A DNA stretch of 12,027 bases from Actinomycetes bacterium. GTDB lineage: Bacteria > Actinomycetota > Coriobacteriia > Anaerosomatales > Anaerosomataceae. The position numbers and the translations under genes are program-made. The notes beneath the pieces are model-generated. The model saw only the letters and a list, made by a program, of their open reading frames with translations. It did not search any database and was not told the DNA's origin. The DNA lies in contig JAJZRZ010000031.1 of the NCBI GenBank assembly GCA_021850085.1, forward strand, positions 1 to 12,027, written 5' to 3'. Below are positions 1 through 8,238 of the stretch, piece after piece (within the stretch, counting starts at the first letter, position 1; every line of letters begins with the position of its first letter).

Positions 1-2550
1 GACGGACTCGCACGACGGTACGGGGAGCCCATCCCGCCCGAAGTCCTCGAGCGCCTCGACACCGAACTCGAAATCATCACCTCCAAAGGACTCTCAGCCT
101 ACTTCCTGATCGTTGCGGACTTCGTGGGATGGGCCAAGGACAGCGGGATCGGCGTCGGGCCCGGACGAGGTTCCGCGGCCGGATCGCTCATCTCCTACGC
201 GCTCGGCATCACGAATCTCGACCCGCTCGAGCACGGACTGCTCTTCGAGCGTTTCCTCAATCTTGAGCGCACTGAGATGCCCGACATCGACATCGACTTC
301 GACGACGAGCGGCGCGGCGAGGTCATCGAGTACGTCCGGAACAAGTACGGCAACGACCGTGTGGCGCAGGTGGTCACGTACTCCAGGATGAAGGCGCGAG
401 CGGCCATCCGCGATGCCGGCCGCGTTCTCGGCTACCCTTACTCCACGCCGGACAAGGTGAGCAAGATGGTGCCGGAACGCCTCGACCGCAAGGACGAGGA
501 CGCTGGCCTGACCGATCTGCAGCTCGCACTGCGAGACTCGCCGGACCTCAAAGACGCACACGGCAACGACGCCGACGTTCGGCGGATCATCGACGCCGCG
601 CTGGCCTTGGAGAACGTAGTGCGGGGCGAGGGGGTGCACCCGGCCGCCGTGGTGATCTGCCGCGAGCCGCTGCACAACTACGCACCGGTGAAGCTCGACA
701 CCAAGGGCGGTTCGGTCATCACGCAGTACGAGGGCCAGGTGGTCGCCGACCTCGGCCTGCTCAAGATGGACTTCCTCGGCCTGCGCACGCTCACCGTGCT
801 CGCCAAGGCGGTGCGCACCATCGAGGAGAACCACGGTGTGACGATCGATCTCGACGCCATCCCCATGGACGACCAGAAGACGTGGGAGATGCTCCAGCGT
901 GCCGACAGCGACGGCGTGTTCCAGGTGGAATCGGCTGGCATGAAGCGCGTGCTGCGCGACCTCAGGCCCACGTGCTTCGCGGATCTCGTGGCCGTGGTGG
1001 CTCTGTTCCGGCCAGGCCCGATGGATTACATCCCCGAGTTCATCAAGCGCAAGCACGGGCTGGCGCGGATCAGCTACTACGACGAACGCCTCACGCACAT
1101 CCTTGAGGAAACCTACGGCACGATGGTCTATCAGGAACAGGTCATGCGCATCTCCATGGAGATGGCGGGCTTCTCGGCGGCCAAAGCCGACAAGCTGCGA
1201 AAGGGCATGGGCAAGAAGATCAAGGAGGTCATCGACGCGCTCAAGGTCGACTTTGTCTCGGGCGCTCTCGAGCGGGGTTACCAGCGCAAGGTCGTCGAGC
1301 AGCTGTGGGCGGACATCGAGAAGTTCGCGCAGTATGCGTTCAACAAGAGCCATGCGGCCGCCTACGGCCTGATCAGCTACCAGACGGCGTACCTGAAGGC
1401 GCACTATCCGCTCGAGTACATGGCGGCCGTGCTCACGAGCTACACAGGCAAGAGTGAGACGATCGTCAAGTACATCGCCGCGTGCAACCAGGCGGGCATC
1501 ACGGTCCTGCCGCCCGATGTGAACTCGTCGGGCGCCGACTTCACCGCGGTCGACGAGGCGATCCGCTTCGGGCTGGCCGGCATCCGCAACGTCGGCGAGG
1601 GCGTCGTCGAGACGATCGTGGCCGAGCGCAGGGCCGGCGGTCCTTTCTCGAGCCTCCAGGATTTCTGCAACCGGGTGGACATGCGGCAGGCCAACAAGAA
1701 GACGCTCGAGTCGCTCATCAAGGCGGGCGCGTTCGACTCGACCGGCTACACCCGCAAGCACCTGCTCACGATGATGGACGCGTGCGTCGACGCGGGCATC
1801 AAGAGGCAGCGGGATGCCGACACGGGGCAGACCTCGATGTTCGACCTGTTCGCCGCCGAGGAGCATGGGCTTTCCGAGAGCGTGCCTGCGCCCAACGGCG
1901 ACGAGTGGGACAAGGGCGTGAAGCTGAAGTTCGAAAAGGAGATGCTCGGTATCTACGTGACCGACCATCCCCTGCGGGAGATCGCCGACGCGATCGTGGC
2001 CGCGCGCACGATCTCGCTCGGCGCCACGGAGGAATCACGCGACGGCCAGAACGGGTGGTTCGCCGGGATCGTCACCCACTACGAGCGGATCGCCACGAAG
2101 TCGGGCAAACTGATGGGCAGCTTCGTCCTGGAAGACCTCGAGGGCTCCATGGAGGCCGTGCTCTTCCCGCAGTCGTACGAGCGGTATCGCGATGTGGTTG
2201 CGGTTGACGCGGTCATCAGGACCCGCGCGAAGATCGAGCGCTCCGACCGAGGGCTCAAACTGATAGTCCAAGAGGTCGAGCCGCTCTCGGAGAGCGGAAG
2301 CTTTCAGCGGCCGCCGGCCACGCTCATGGTGCGCGCAGGCGTGGAGGTCCTCGGCAACGGCGCGAGCGCGCAGTTCAAGGCGATACTCGGCAGGTACCCC
2401 GGCAGGGACGGCGTTGTGGTCGATCTTCAGACGCCCGGCGGGGCCAAGCAGCTGAGGATGGGGGATGAGCACCGGGTCGACGCGTCAGCCGCAGGCCTGC
2501 ACGCCGAGCTGAAGGGGCTGCTCGGCGCAGGTTCCGTCTGGGAGGCATGA
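1..2550 (+). CDS. dnaE: DNA polymerase III alpha subunit, DnaE type (5'-truncated by window edge)
   Basis: Replicative DNA polymerase catalytic subunit. The reading frame is open from base 1 to the TGA at 2548-2550, giving 849 residues. The first two catalytic aspartates are in PDIDIDF (280-300; residues 95 and 97) and the third is in LLKMDFLGL (codon 769-771, residue 257), matching E. coli Asp401, Asp403 and Asp555 by motif. The fingers region carries YGTMVYQEQVMRI. It is followed by a helix-hairpin-helix (GLAGIRNVGEGV, about residue 524), a clamp-binding motif QTSMFDLF (1828-1851), an OB fold (about residues 684-735) and a C-terminal domain. Compared with E. coli DnaE about 300 N-terminal residues, the PHP domain, lie upstream of the window. 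Motif order is that of DnaE, not PolC, as there is no inserted exonuclease. It has no functional link to the his genes, which have their own promoter just after its stop. Identity is very secure. Confidence 0.98.
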   Translation, partial: DGLARRYGEPIPPEVLERLDTELEIITSKGLSAYFLIVADFVGWAKDSGIGVGPGRGSAAGSLISYALGITNLDPLEHGLLFERFLNLERTEMPDIDIDFDDERRGEVIEYVRNKYGNDRVAQVVTYSRMKARAAIRDAGRVLGYPYSTPDKVSKMVPERLDRKDEDAGLTDLQLALRDSPDLKDAHGNDADVRRIIDAALALENVVRGEGVHPAAVVICREPLHNYAPVKLDTKGGSVITQYEGQVVADLGLLKMDFLGLRTLTVLAKAVRTIEENHGVTIDLDAIPMDDQKTWEMLQRADSDGVFQVESAGMKRVLRDLRPTCFADLVAVVALFRPGPMDYIPEFIKRKHGLARISYYDERLTHILEETYGTMVYQEQVMRISMEMAGFSAAKADKLRKGMGKKIKEVIDALKVDFVSGALERGYQRKVVEQLWADIEKFAQYAFNKSHAAAYGLISYQTAYLKAHYPLEYMAAVLTSYTGKSETIVKYIAACNQAGITVLPPDVNSSGADFTAVDEAIRFGLAGIRNVGEGVVETIVAERRAGGPFSSLQDFCNRVDMRQANKKTLESLIKAGAFDSTGYTRKHLLTMMDACVDAGIKRQRDADTGQTSMFDLFAAEEHGLSESVPAPNGDEWDKGVKLKFEKEMLGIYVTDHPLREIADAIVAARTISLGATEESRDGQNGWFAGIVTHYERIATKSGKLMGSFVLEDLEGSMEAVLFPQSYERYRDVVAVDAVIRTRAKIERSDRGLKLIVQEVEPLSESGSFQRPPATLMVRAGVEVLGNGASAQFKAILGRYPGRDGVVVDLQTPGGAKQLRMGDEHRVDASAAGLHAELKGLLGAGSVWEA

Positions 2551-2553
2551 GGT

Positions 2554-2582
2554 TTGACTGCCCGGGCAGCGCGTGATACTGT
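2554..2582 (+). promoter_or_regulatory. Predicted sigma70-type promoter of the his operon
   Basis: A TTGACT -35 box (2554-2559, five of six consensus bases) is followed after exactly 17 bp by TACTGT (2577-2582). The latter fits the TAnnnT form of high-G+C bacteria and is preceded by TGA (2574-2576), an extended -10. Transcription would start near 2589, giving a leader of about 45 nt, too short for a leader-peptide attenuator or a T-box. An alternative -10 is GATACT (2575-2580) with a 15-bp spacer. The -35 begins only 3 bases after the dnaE stop. A strong Shine-Dalgarno GGGGAGGTGA (2617-2626) precedes hisZ. This is inferred from sequence only. Confidence 0.65.
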
Positions 2583-2604
2583 CGTGCAGTAACACTCTAC
2601 TGTA
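2573..2604. promoter_or_regulatory. Candidate operator: palindrome plus an extra half-site over the his promoter
   Basis: Arms GTGATACTG (2573-2581) and CAGTAACAC (2587-2595) are inverted repeats matching at 8 of 9 positions around the 5-bp centre TCGTG. The core TACTG-N5-CAGTA is perfect. A third copy, TACTGTA, lies at 2598-2604, exactly 21 bp (two helical turns) after the first TACTG. The palindrome covers the predicted -10 and start site, where a bound repressor would block polymerase. I do not recognise the regulator. A histidine-responsive repressor, for example of the TrpR-like type predicted for some Gram-positive his genes, is one possibility and is inference. Confidence 0.5.
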
Positions 2605-2633
2605 ATAAAGCACATTGGGGAGGTGACCCGCCC

Positions 2634-3905
2634 ATGCAGCCCGCTCTTCCGCGCGGTTTTCGCGACGTGCTCCTCGATGAGGCGCGAGAGCGCGAGTGGG
2701 TGGTGTCCACGGTGACAGCGCTGTTCTCCGCCTGGGGCTACGACCCCGTGGAGACGCCGATCGTGGAGGAGTACCGCACGCTCGAGGCGGGCGTGGGTGC
2801 CGGTCTCGAGGAGACCGCCTTCCGCCTGTTCGACCTTGACGGCTCGATGTTGGCCCTCAGGCCCGAGATGACCGTGCCCATCGCGCGCGTCGTCGCTTCC
2901 CGGCTAGCCGGCACGCCTGGTCCTCACAGGATCCGGTATGCGTCGCAGGTCTTCCGCGAACACGCGTCGCTTCGCGGCCAGGCGCGCCAGTTCACCCAGA
3001 TCGGCGTGGAGCTCATCGGTGCCCCTGGCCCCGCCGCAGACGTGGAGATGGTCGTGCTCCTTCTCGGCGCGCTGGAGGCCGCGGGCCTCAGGTCCTTCCT
3101 CGTCGGCATGGGAACGGCCGACGTGTTGCGTGCCCTTCTCGACCGCGCGGGAGGTCCCCAGCAGTGGCGGGACGCGGCGGTCGCGGCCGCTCAGAGCCGC
3201 AACCTGGTGGAACTCGACCGCCTCGCAACGCGGCAGGATCTGCTCCCGGAGGTCGCGCGAGCCCTCCGGGAGATCCCGCGGGTGAGCGGTGGACGTGAGG
3301 CGCTCGAGCGGTGCAGGGAACTTGCGGATCCGTGCGGTTGCGCAGGCTCGCTGGAGTCACTCGCGCAGACGTGGGAGGTCCTCGAAGAGCTGGGCGTCAC
3401 CGCGAGTGTGCAGCTCGATTTCGGCATCATGCGCTCGTTCGCCTACTACACGGGGCTGCAGCTCGAGGCGTACGCGCCCGGTCTCGGCCTGCCGTTGGCG
3501 GGCGGCGGGCGCTATGACGGCGTCCTGTCCGTTTATGGCCGCCCCGCACCGGCGGCCGGCTTCGCGCTGGGCTTGGAGCGGGTGATGATCGCGCTCGCCG
3601 AGCAAGATGCCACGCCGGCGCTCGAGCCGCTCGACGCCGTGCTCGGTGGAGAACGCACCGCCGAGGTGTTCCGCGCCGCGGCGCGGCTCAGGGAGTCCGG
3701 TTGGCGCGTACGCGTCGCTTCGGGCGTCACGGGGCTCGCGCTCGTCCGGGAGGCCGATTCCCGCGGGGCGGCCGAGGCGCTCGTCGCCGACGAAGGCCGC
3801 ATCCGCAGGCTCGACCGGGCAGGGGAGCCGGCGACGGCGCTCGGCACTCCTTTGCCCGCCGCCCCGCGGTTCACGTGGGCGGTGCGCGGCGGTGATGTCG
3901 AATGA
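2634..3905 (+). CDS. hisZ: ATP phosphoribosyltransferase regulatory subunit HisZ
   Basis: A class II aminoacyl-tRNA-synthetase-like protein of 423 residues that combines with short HisG to form the feedback-regulated first enzyme of histidine synthesis. HisRS-like elements are LRPEMT (75-80), a motif-2 stretch RYASQVFREH with QFTQIGVELIG (101-129), and GGGRYDG followed by GFALGLERV (290-317). The HisRS signature RGLDYY is changed to RSFAYY (267-272), and residues after about 335 form a variable C-terminal domain. Family knowledge says HisZ is a paralogue of HisRS without tRNA charging. The degenerate signature and direct coupling to hisG (ATGA overlap at 3902-3905) favour HisZ over a true hisS. 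The ATG at 2634 lies 7 nt after GGGGAGGTGA and MQPALPRGFRD is a normal family start. First gene of the operon. Confidence 0.93.
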   Translation: MQPALPRGFRDVLLDEAREREWVVSTVTALFSAWGYDPVETPIVEEYRTLEAGVGAGLEETAFRLFDLDGSMLALRPEMTVPIARVVASRLAGTPGPHRIRYASQVFREHASLRGQARQFTQIGVELIGAPGPAADVEMVVLLLGALEAAGLRSFLVGMGTADVLRALLDRAGGPQQWRDAAVAAAQSRNLVELDRLATRQDLLPEVARALREIPRVSGGREALERCRELADPCGCAGSLESLAQTWEVLEELGVTASVQLDFGIMRSFAYYTGLQLEAYAPGLGLPLAGGGRYDGVLSVYGRPAPAAGFALGLERVMIALAEQDATPALEPLDAVLGGERTAEVFRAAARLRESGWRVRVASGVTGLALVREADSRGAAEALVADEGRIRRLDRAGEPATALGTPLPAAPRFTWAVRGGDVE

Positions 3906-4582
3906 TCGCGCGCAGGGGTGCCGACCGGCGGCTGCTCAGGATGGCGCTGCCGAAAGGGTCTCTGTACGACGGGTCGGTCGCACTGCTCCGGGACGCCGGT
4001 CTCGACGTCACGGGTCTTGAGGACCCGGGCCGGCAGCTCACAGTGCGGGCGGGCGGCGTCGAGTACATAATCGGCAAGCCGACCGACATCCCCGTGTACG
4101 TCGCCTACGGCGGCGTGGACGTGGCGATCGCGGGCAAGGACGTCGTGCTGGAGGCCGATCTCGAGATCGCCGAGCTTGTCGACCTCGGCTTCGGCGCGTG
4201 CCGTTTCGTGGTGGCCGAGCCACAAGACGCGCAGCACACCGTGGCCGAGCTGTACCGCCACCTCGGCGTGATTCGCGTTGCCACGAAATACCCGCGCATC
4301 ACCGACGCGCACTACGCCTCCCGGGGTCTGCAGGTGGAGCTGGTGAAGCTTTCGGGCAACATCGAGCTCGCGCCGCTGATCGGCCTCGCCGACCAGATCG
4401 TCGACATCACCGCGACAGGCCGCACGCTCGCCGAGAACCGGTTGCGTATAGTGGAGGACGTGCTTGCCTCGACGGCCCGCTTCGTCGCTAACCCGGTGAG
4501 CCTCAAGACGGACAGCCAGCGGATCACGGCGCTTGCCGCCGCGATGGCGGCCGCGTCTGAAGAGAAAGGACCGCAGCAATGA
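3902..4582 (+). CDS. hisG: ATP phosphoribosyltransferase catalytic subunit, short form
   Basis: Catalyses the first step of histidine synthesis: ATP + PRPP to N1-(5-phosphoribosyl)-ATP. The product of 226 residues is the short HisG form, which lacks the C-terminal ACT-like regulatory domain and needs HisZ. Visible motifs are MALPKGSLYDG (14-24), VDVAIAGKDVVLE (72-84), ATKYPRI (127-133), and the PRPP-binding region with ELAPLIGLADQIVDIT and ATGRT (155-175). The ATG overlaps the hisZ stop by 4 nt, indicating translational coupling. The upstream ribosome site is weak (GGTGAT). A second in-frame ATG at 3941 would start at MALPKGS, but the residues before it (LLR) match the usual N terminus, so 3902 is preferred. 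Its own stop overlaps the hisD start. Confidence 0.96.
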   Translation: MIARRGADRRLLRMALPKGSLYDGSVALLRDAGLDVTGLEDPGRQLTVRAGGVEYIIGKPTDIPVYVAYGGVDVAIAGKDVVLEADLEIAELVDLGFGACRFVVAEPQDAQHTVAELYRHLGVIRVATKYPRITDAHYASRGLQVELVKLSGNIELAPLIGLADQIVDITATGRTLAENRLRIVEDVLASTARFVANPVSLKTDSQRITALAAAMAAASEEKGPQQ

Positions 4583-5886
4583 TGCGACGTCTGGAGCTCG
4601 CGAGGGGAAGACGGCTCGAAGAGCCCGACGTTCCACGCACCGGCGGCATCGACGCCGAGGTGCTCGGTGTGGCGCAGCGCATAATCGACGATGTGAGGGC
4701 GCGCGGAGACGCGGCTCTCGCCGACTACACGGCGCAATTCGATCATGCGTCGCTTGTCGACATCAGGGTCAGCGACGAGGAGATCGAGCGAGCGCTTGCG
4801 GAGGTGGGCGAGGACTTCCTTGAGGCGATCGCCGCGGCCGCGCTGTCCATCGAGGACTTCCACCAGCGCCAAGTGACGCAGTCGTGGTTCACCACGCTGG
4901 AGAGCGGTGTTGTTCTCGGCCAGAAGGTGACGCCGCTCAGGCGCGTGGGAATATACGTGCCCGGCGGACGGGCGTGCTACCCTTCGTCCGTGCTCATGAA
5001 CGCCATCCCTGCGATGGTCGCCGGGGTGAGCGAGATCGCGATGGTCGTGCCGCCCGACGCGGACGGAAGCGTCAACCCGTACACGCTCGCGGCAGCCGCC
5101 GAGGCCGGTCTCACCGAGATCTACAAGGTGGGCGGCGCGCAGGCCATCGCCGCGCTGGCGTACGGCACGGACACCATCCCCCGCGTGGACAAGATCACCG
5201 GACCCGGCAACGCCTACGTGACCGCGGCCAAGAAGCTCGTGATGGGGGATGTGGGGATCGACATGCTCGCCGGACCCTCAGAGGTGCTGATCCTGGCCGA
5301 CGAGACCGCAGAGCCAGCTTTCGTCGCGATCGACCTGATGGCCCAGGCCGAGCACGATCCGCGTGCCGCGACGTATCTCGTGACCACCGACCCGAGTCTT
5401 CCCGATGATGTGGACGCGGCTCTGCGGGAGCTGCTCGCCGAATCGCCTCGTGCCGATGTCATCGAGCGCTCTCTCACAGATAACGGCGTCGTCATCGTGT
5501 GCCCGGACCTGGGCGTCGCGCTCGACGCGGCGAACCTGATCGCTCCCGAGCATCTTGAGGTGATGATGGCCGAGCCCTTCGAGTTGCTCGGCTCGATCAC
5601 CAACGCGGGTGCGATCTTCCTCGGACCGTGGACGCCGGAGAGCGTGGGCGACTACGTCGCCGGCCCGAACCACGTCCTGCCCACGGGTGGCACGGCGCGC
5701 TTCTCCAGCCCGCTGTCGGTGGACGATTTCGTGAAGAAGTCCTCGGTGCTGAGTTACTCGCTCGCGGGTCTTCAGGCCGACGGTGGCATCGTGATGACGA
5801 TCGCCGAGGCCGAGGGGCTTGACGCGCACGCCACAGCTGTGGCCCTGCGGCTTGCCTTGGCGTACGGGCTGGACGGTGAGGAATAG
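4579..5886 (+). CDS. hisD: Histidinol dehydrogenase
   Basis: Zinc enzyme that oxidises L-histidinol to L-histidine in two NAD-dependent steps, the end of the pathway. The 435 residues match the usual family length. All key residues known from E. coli HisD appear at near-identical positions. Zinc ligands are Gln256 and His259 (AQAEHDP), Asp358 (VGDYVAGPNHVLPT) and His417 (EGLDAHATAV). The catalytic Glu324-His325 pair is in IAPEHLEV. The NAD and substrate regions YVPGGRACYPSSVLMNA and KITGPGNAYV are also present. The ATG at 4579 overlaps the hisG TGA by 4 nt, with AAAGGA (4565-4570) eight bases upstream. An adjacent ATG at 4582 is an alternative start. The TAG at 5884-5886 directly abuts the next start codon. 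Confidence 0.98.
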   Translation: MMRRLELARGRRLEEPDVPRTGGIDAEVLGVAQRIIDDVRARGDAALADYTAQFDHASLVDIRVSDEEIERALAEVGEDFLEAIAAAALSIEDFHQRQVTQSWFTTLESGVVLGQKVTPLRRVGIYVPGGRACYPSSVLMNAIPAMVAGVSEIAMVVPPDADGSVNPYTLAAAAEAGLTEIYKVGGAQAIAALAYGTDTIPRVDKITGPGNAYVTAAKKLVMGDVGIDMLAGPSEVLILADETAEPAFVAIDLMAQAEHDPRAATYLVTTDPSLPDDVDAALRELLAESPRADVIERSLTDNGVVIVCPDLGVALDAANLIAPEHLEVMMAEPFELLGSITNAGAIFLGPWTPESVGDYVAGPNHVLPTGGTARFSSPLSVDDFVKKSSVLSYSLAGLQADGGIVMTIAEAEGLDAHATAVALRLALAYGLDGEE

Positions 5887-7017
5887 GTGAAGCGTGTACG
5901 CTCCTCCCGCCCCGAGCTCGAAGGCATCGCACCCTATGACGCTAAACAGATGCGCGCTGAGGTCCGCCTTGCGGCCAACGAGAACCCGCACAACCTTCCC
6001 GGCGAGATCCTCGACAAGCTTGCCGATCGCGTGCGCCAGGACATGGAGTTCAACCGCTACCCCGATCCGATGTGCTCGTACCTGCGGGAACTGATCGCCG
6101 AGGCCAACGGTTTGGAGCCCGGTAACGTGCTCGTCGGCAACGGCGGAGACGAGTTGCTGCTCGACGTCGTGCTCGCGTGGGGAGGTCCCGGACGCAGTCT
6201 GATGGACCTGCCACCGACCTTTTCGATGTATGGCATAGACGCTCGGATGACCGGCACCCACCTCATCGAGATCCCGCGCCTGAGCGACTTCTCTATCGAC
6301 GCCACCGCGCTCCTCGGAACGATCGCCGATCGTGACCCGGACGTCGTCATCGTCTCGAACCCCAACAACCCGACCGGGACGATGGCACCCGAGACGCTGC
6401 TGATCGACCTGCTGAACGCCACGGATGCGCTCGTGCTCGTGGACGAGGCGTACTTCGAGTTCAGCCGCCAGACCATGCGCCCGCACATGGAGCGCCACCC
6501 CAATCTGGTGATCCTGCGGACGTTCTCCAAGGCGTTCTCGCTTGCCGGATTGCGCGCAGGCTACCTTCTGGCCAACGCGGACGTGATCACCGAGCTCACC
6601 AAGGTGCGCCAGCCCTACTCTGTCAACCGCTTCACGCAGGCGGCGGCAGCGCTCACTTTCCGTGAGCGCATGGTCTTCGAGGCGGGCATCAGCGAGACGC
6701 TGCGCAATCGCGACAGGTTGATGCACGCGATGTCCGCCATGCCGCAGCTGGAAGCGTTCCCGTCCGAGGCGAACTTCGTGCTCTTCCGCATCCCCCAGGC
6801 CTCCGCGGTCTGGCGCGACCTGCTCCACGACCACTCGATACTCGTGCGCGACTTCTCCCGAACACCGGGGCTCGAGGACTGCCTGCGCGTGACCGTGGGC
6901 TCCTGCGAGGAGGTGGAGCGGTTCGTCGCAGCGATGGACGAGATCACCACGAACAAGCAGGCCTCCGATCACTTCGGTGTGAGCGCGACCGCATCCCGGC
7001 ACATGGCAAGGGAGTGA
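5887..7017 (+). CDS. hisC: Histidinol-phosphate aminotransferase
   Basis: PLP-dependent fold-type I aminotransferase that converts imidazole acetol phosphate and glutamate to histidinol phosphate and 2-oxoglutarate. Of 376 residues, LAANENP (28-34) is the family N-terminal signature. SNPNNPTG (157-164) contacts the cofactor. VDEAY (185-189) supplies the Asp and Tyr that hold the PLP ring. Lys215 in TFSKAFSLAGLRAGY forms the Schiff base, and Arg334 in LRVTVG should bind the substrate carboxylate. The start is GTG at 5887, directly after the hisD stop, with GGTGAGGA (5875-5882) inside hisD as ribosome site. About 20 residues after the core (TTNKQASDHFGV...) form a short extra tail of no clear function. 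Other aminotransferase roles are possible for the family, but the operon position settles hisC. Confidence 0.97.
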   Translation: MKRVRSSRPELEGIAPYDAKQMRAEVRLAANENPHNLPGEILDKLADRVRQDMEFNRYPDPMCSYLRELIAEANGLEPGNVLVGNGGDELLLDVVLAWGGPGRSLMDLPPTFSMYGIDARMTGTHLIEIPRLSDFSIDATALLGTIADRDPDVVIVSNPNNPTGTMAPETLLIDLLNATDALVLVDEAYFEFSRQTMRPHMERHPNLVILRTFSKAFSLAGLRAGYLLANADVITELTKVRQPYSVNRFTQAAAALTFRERMVFEAGISETLRNRDRLMHAMSAMPQLEAFPSEANFVLFRIPQASAVWRDLLHDHSILVRDFSRTPGLEDCLRVTVGSCEEVERFVAAMDEITTNKQASDHFGVSATASRHMARE

Positions 7018-7022
7018 GACAC

Positions 7023-7610
7023 GTGAGCAGGACCGCATCCATCCAGCGCGCCACCTCCGAGACGGACATAGCGCTCACGCTCGCTCTCGACGGTGACGGA
7101 ACGACGCGCGTGAGCACAAGCGTGCCGTTCTTCGACCACATGCTGGACGCATTCGGTCGCCACGCGCTCTTTTCGCTCGACGTCGCCGCTCGTGGCGACA
7201 TCGAGGTGGACGCCCACCACACGGTGGAGGACGTGGGCATCTGTCTGGGGCAGGCCATCGCCGAGGCGCTCGGCGACAAGCGCGGCATCCGCCGGTTCGG
7301 CTCGGCCATCGTGCCCATGGACGAGGCGCTCGTGCTCGCCGCCGTGGACGTCTCGGGGCGCGGGCAGCTGCACTACGCGGTCGACGTGCCGATCGAGGTC
7401 ATCGGGACCTTCGACACGACGCTCGCCAAGGAGTTCATGACCGCGCTGGCCGCCAACGCAGGGATCACGGCGCACGTCATGGCGTTCTCGGGTGAGAACG
7501 CACATCACATCATCGAGGCGGCGTTCAAGGCGCTCGCGCGCGCGCTTGCCGAGGCGGTCTCGCTCGATCCGCGGGTGACCGGCGTGCCGAGCACGAAGGG
7601 GTCCCTGTAG
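7023..7610 (+). CDS. hisB: Imidazoleglycerol-phosphate dehydratase (monofunctional)
   Basis: Manganese enzyme that dehydrates imidazole glycerol phosphate to imidazole acetol phosphate. The 195-residue product is the stand-alone dehydratase without the HAD phosphatase domain of the E. coli bifunctional HisB. Motifs are FFDHMLDAFGRH (36-47), HHTVED (65-70), DKRGIRRFGSAIVPMDEAL, a second metal site HHIIE (151-155) and the C-terminal STKGSL. I chose GTG 7023 because AAGGGAG (7008-7014) sits 8 nt before it and MSRTASI is the usual N terminus. An earlier in-frame GTG at 7014, overlapping the hisC stop as GTGA, would add three residues but lies on the ribosome site itself. The phosphatase needed after HisC is not encoded in this window. 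Confidence 0.96.
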   Translation: MSRTASIQRATSETDIALTLALDGDGTTRVSTSVPFFDHMLDAFGRHALFSLDVAARGDIEVDAHHTVEDVGICLGQAIAEALGDKRGIRRFGSAIVPMDEALVLAAVDVSGRGQLHYAVDVPIEVIGTFDTTLAKEFMTALAANAGITAHVMAFSGENAHHIIEAAFKALARALAEAVSLDPRVTGVPSTKGSL

Positions 7611-7611
7611 C

Positions 7612-8238
7612 ATGATCGCCATCATCGATCACGGCATGGGCAACCTGCGCTCGGTCCAGAAGGGCTTCGAGCACGCCGGTGTCTCGGACGTCGTGGTGAC
7701 GAGCGACGCCTGCGCCATCGAGCGGGCCGACGGCATCGTACTGCCGGGCGTGGGCGCGTTTCGCGACGCGGCCGCCGAGCTGCGGGACAGCGGTCTTCGA
7801 GGACTGGTGCTTCGGGCCATCGACAAAGGCGTCCCGTTCCTCGGCATCTGTCTCGGTATGCAGCTGCTGGCCGACGTCGGCCTGGAAGACGGGGAGTGGG
7901 AGGGGCTTGGCGTGATGGGCGGCACGTCCGAGCGGCTGCCGGGAGGCGTGAAAGTCCCGCACATCGGCTGGAACACCGTGGAGTACCCGCGGCCGAGCGA
8001 GCTGTTCGCGGGGATCCCCGAGGGCACGGCCTTCTACTTCGTGCACTCGTATCACCTCAAGCCCGCTGACCAGAACTGCGTCATCGGCACCACGCGATAC
8101 GGTGTGGAGTTCGCGGCCGCCGTGGAGCGCGACAACGTCCGGGCGGTGCAGTTCCACCCCGAGAAGTCCTCGGCGGCCGGGCTCGCACTGCTCGGCAATT
8201 TCGGCAGGCTCGTCCACAGTCAAGGGAGTGCCAGATGA
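7612..8238 (+). CDS. hisH: Imidazole glycerol phosphate synthase, glutaminase subunit
   Basis: Class I glutamine amidotransferase that releases ammonia from glutamine and passes it to HisF. The 208 residues contain the N-terminal IDHGMGNLRSV, the oxyanion region PGVGAF (45-50), nucleophile Cys80 in FLGICLGMQLL, and His182 and Glu184 in QFHPEKS, so the catalytic triad is complete. HIGWN (117-121) and YFVHSY (142-147) are also typical of HisH. The start ATG is 1 nt after the hisB stop, with GAAGGGG (7595-7601) upstream. The stop overlaps the hisA start by 4 nt. It needs HisF for activity; here hisA lies between them, a common order. Confidence 0.98.
   Translation: MIAIIDHGMGNLRSVQKGFEHAGVSDVVVTSDACAIERADGIVLPGVGAFRDAAAELRDSGLRGLVLRAIDKGVPFLGICLGMQLLADVGLEDGEWEGLGVMGGTSERLPGGVKVPHIGWNTVEYPRPSELFAGIPEGTAFYFVHSYHLKPADQNCVIGTTRYGVEFAAAVERDNVRAVQFHPEKSSAAGLALLGNFGRLVHSQGSAR

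Noticed and set aside
94..1968. 624-codon open frame on the - strand opposite dnaE
   Set aside because: It lies wholly opposite a well-conserved polymerase and its sequence is rich in Arg, His, Val, Leu and Asp, as expected from the complement of G+C-biased codons. No recognisable domain or ribosome site.
2551..2633. Leader-peptide attenuator or T-box before hisZ
   Set aside because: No His-rich short frame, no terminator with T-run and no T-box sequence; the predicted leader is only about 45 nt.
2634..3905. Histidyl-tRNA synthetase (hisS)
   Set aside because: The fold is HisRS-like, but the RGLDYY signature is altered, the gene is translationally coupled to a short hisG, and a short HisG requires HisZ.
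5278..7038. 586-codon open frame on the - strand opposite hisD and hisC
   Set aside because: Opposite two enzymes with all catalytic residues intact. The open frame follows from the third-position G/C bias of the real genes.
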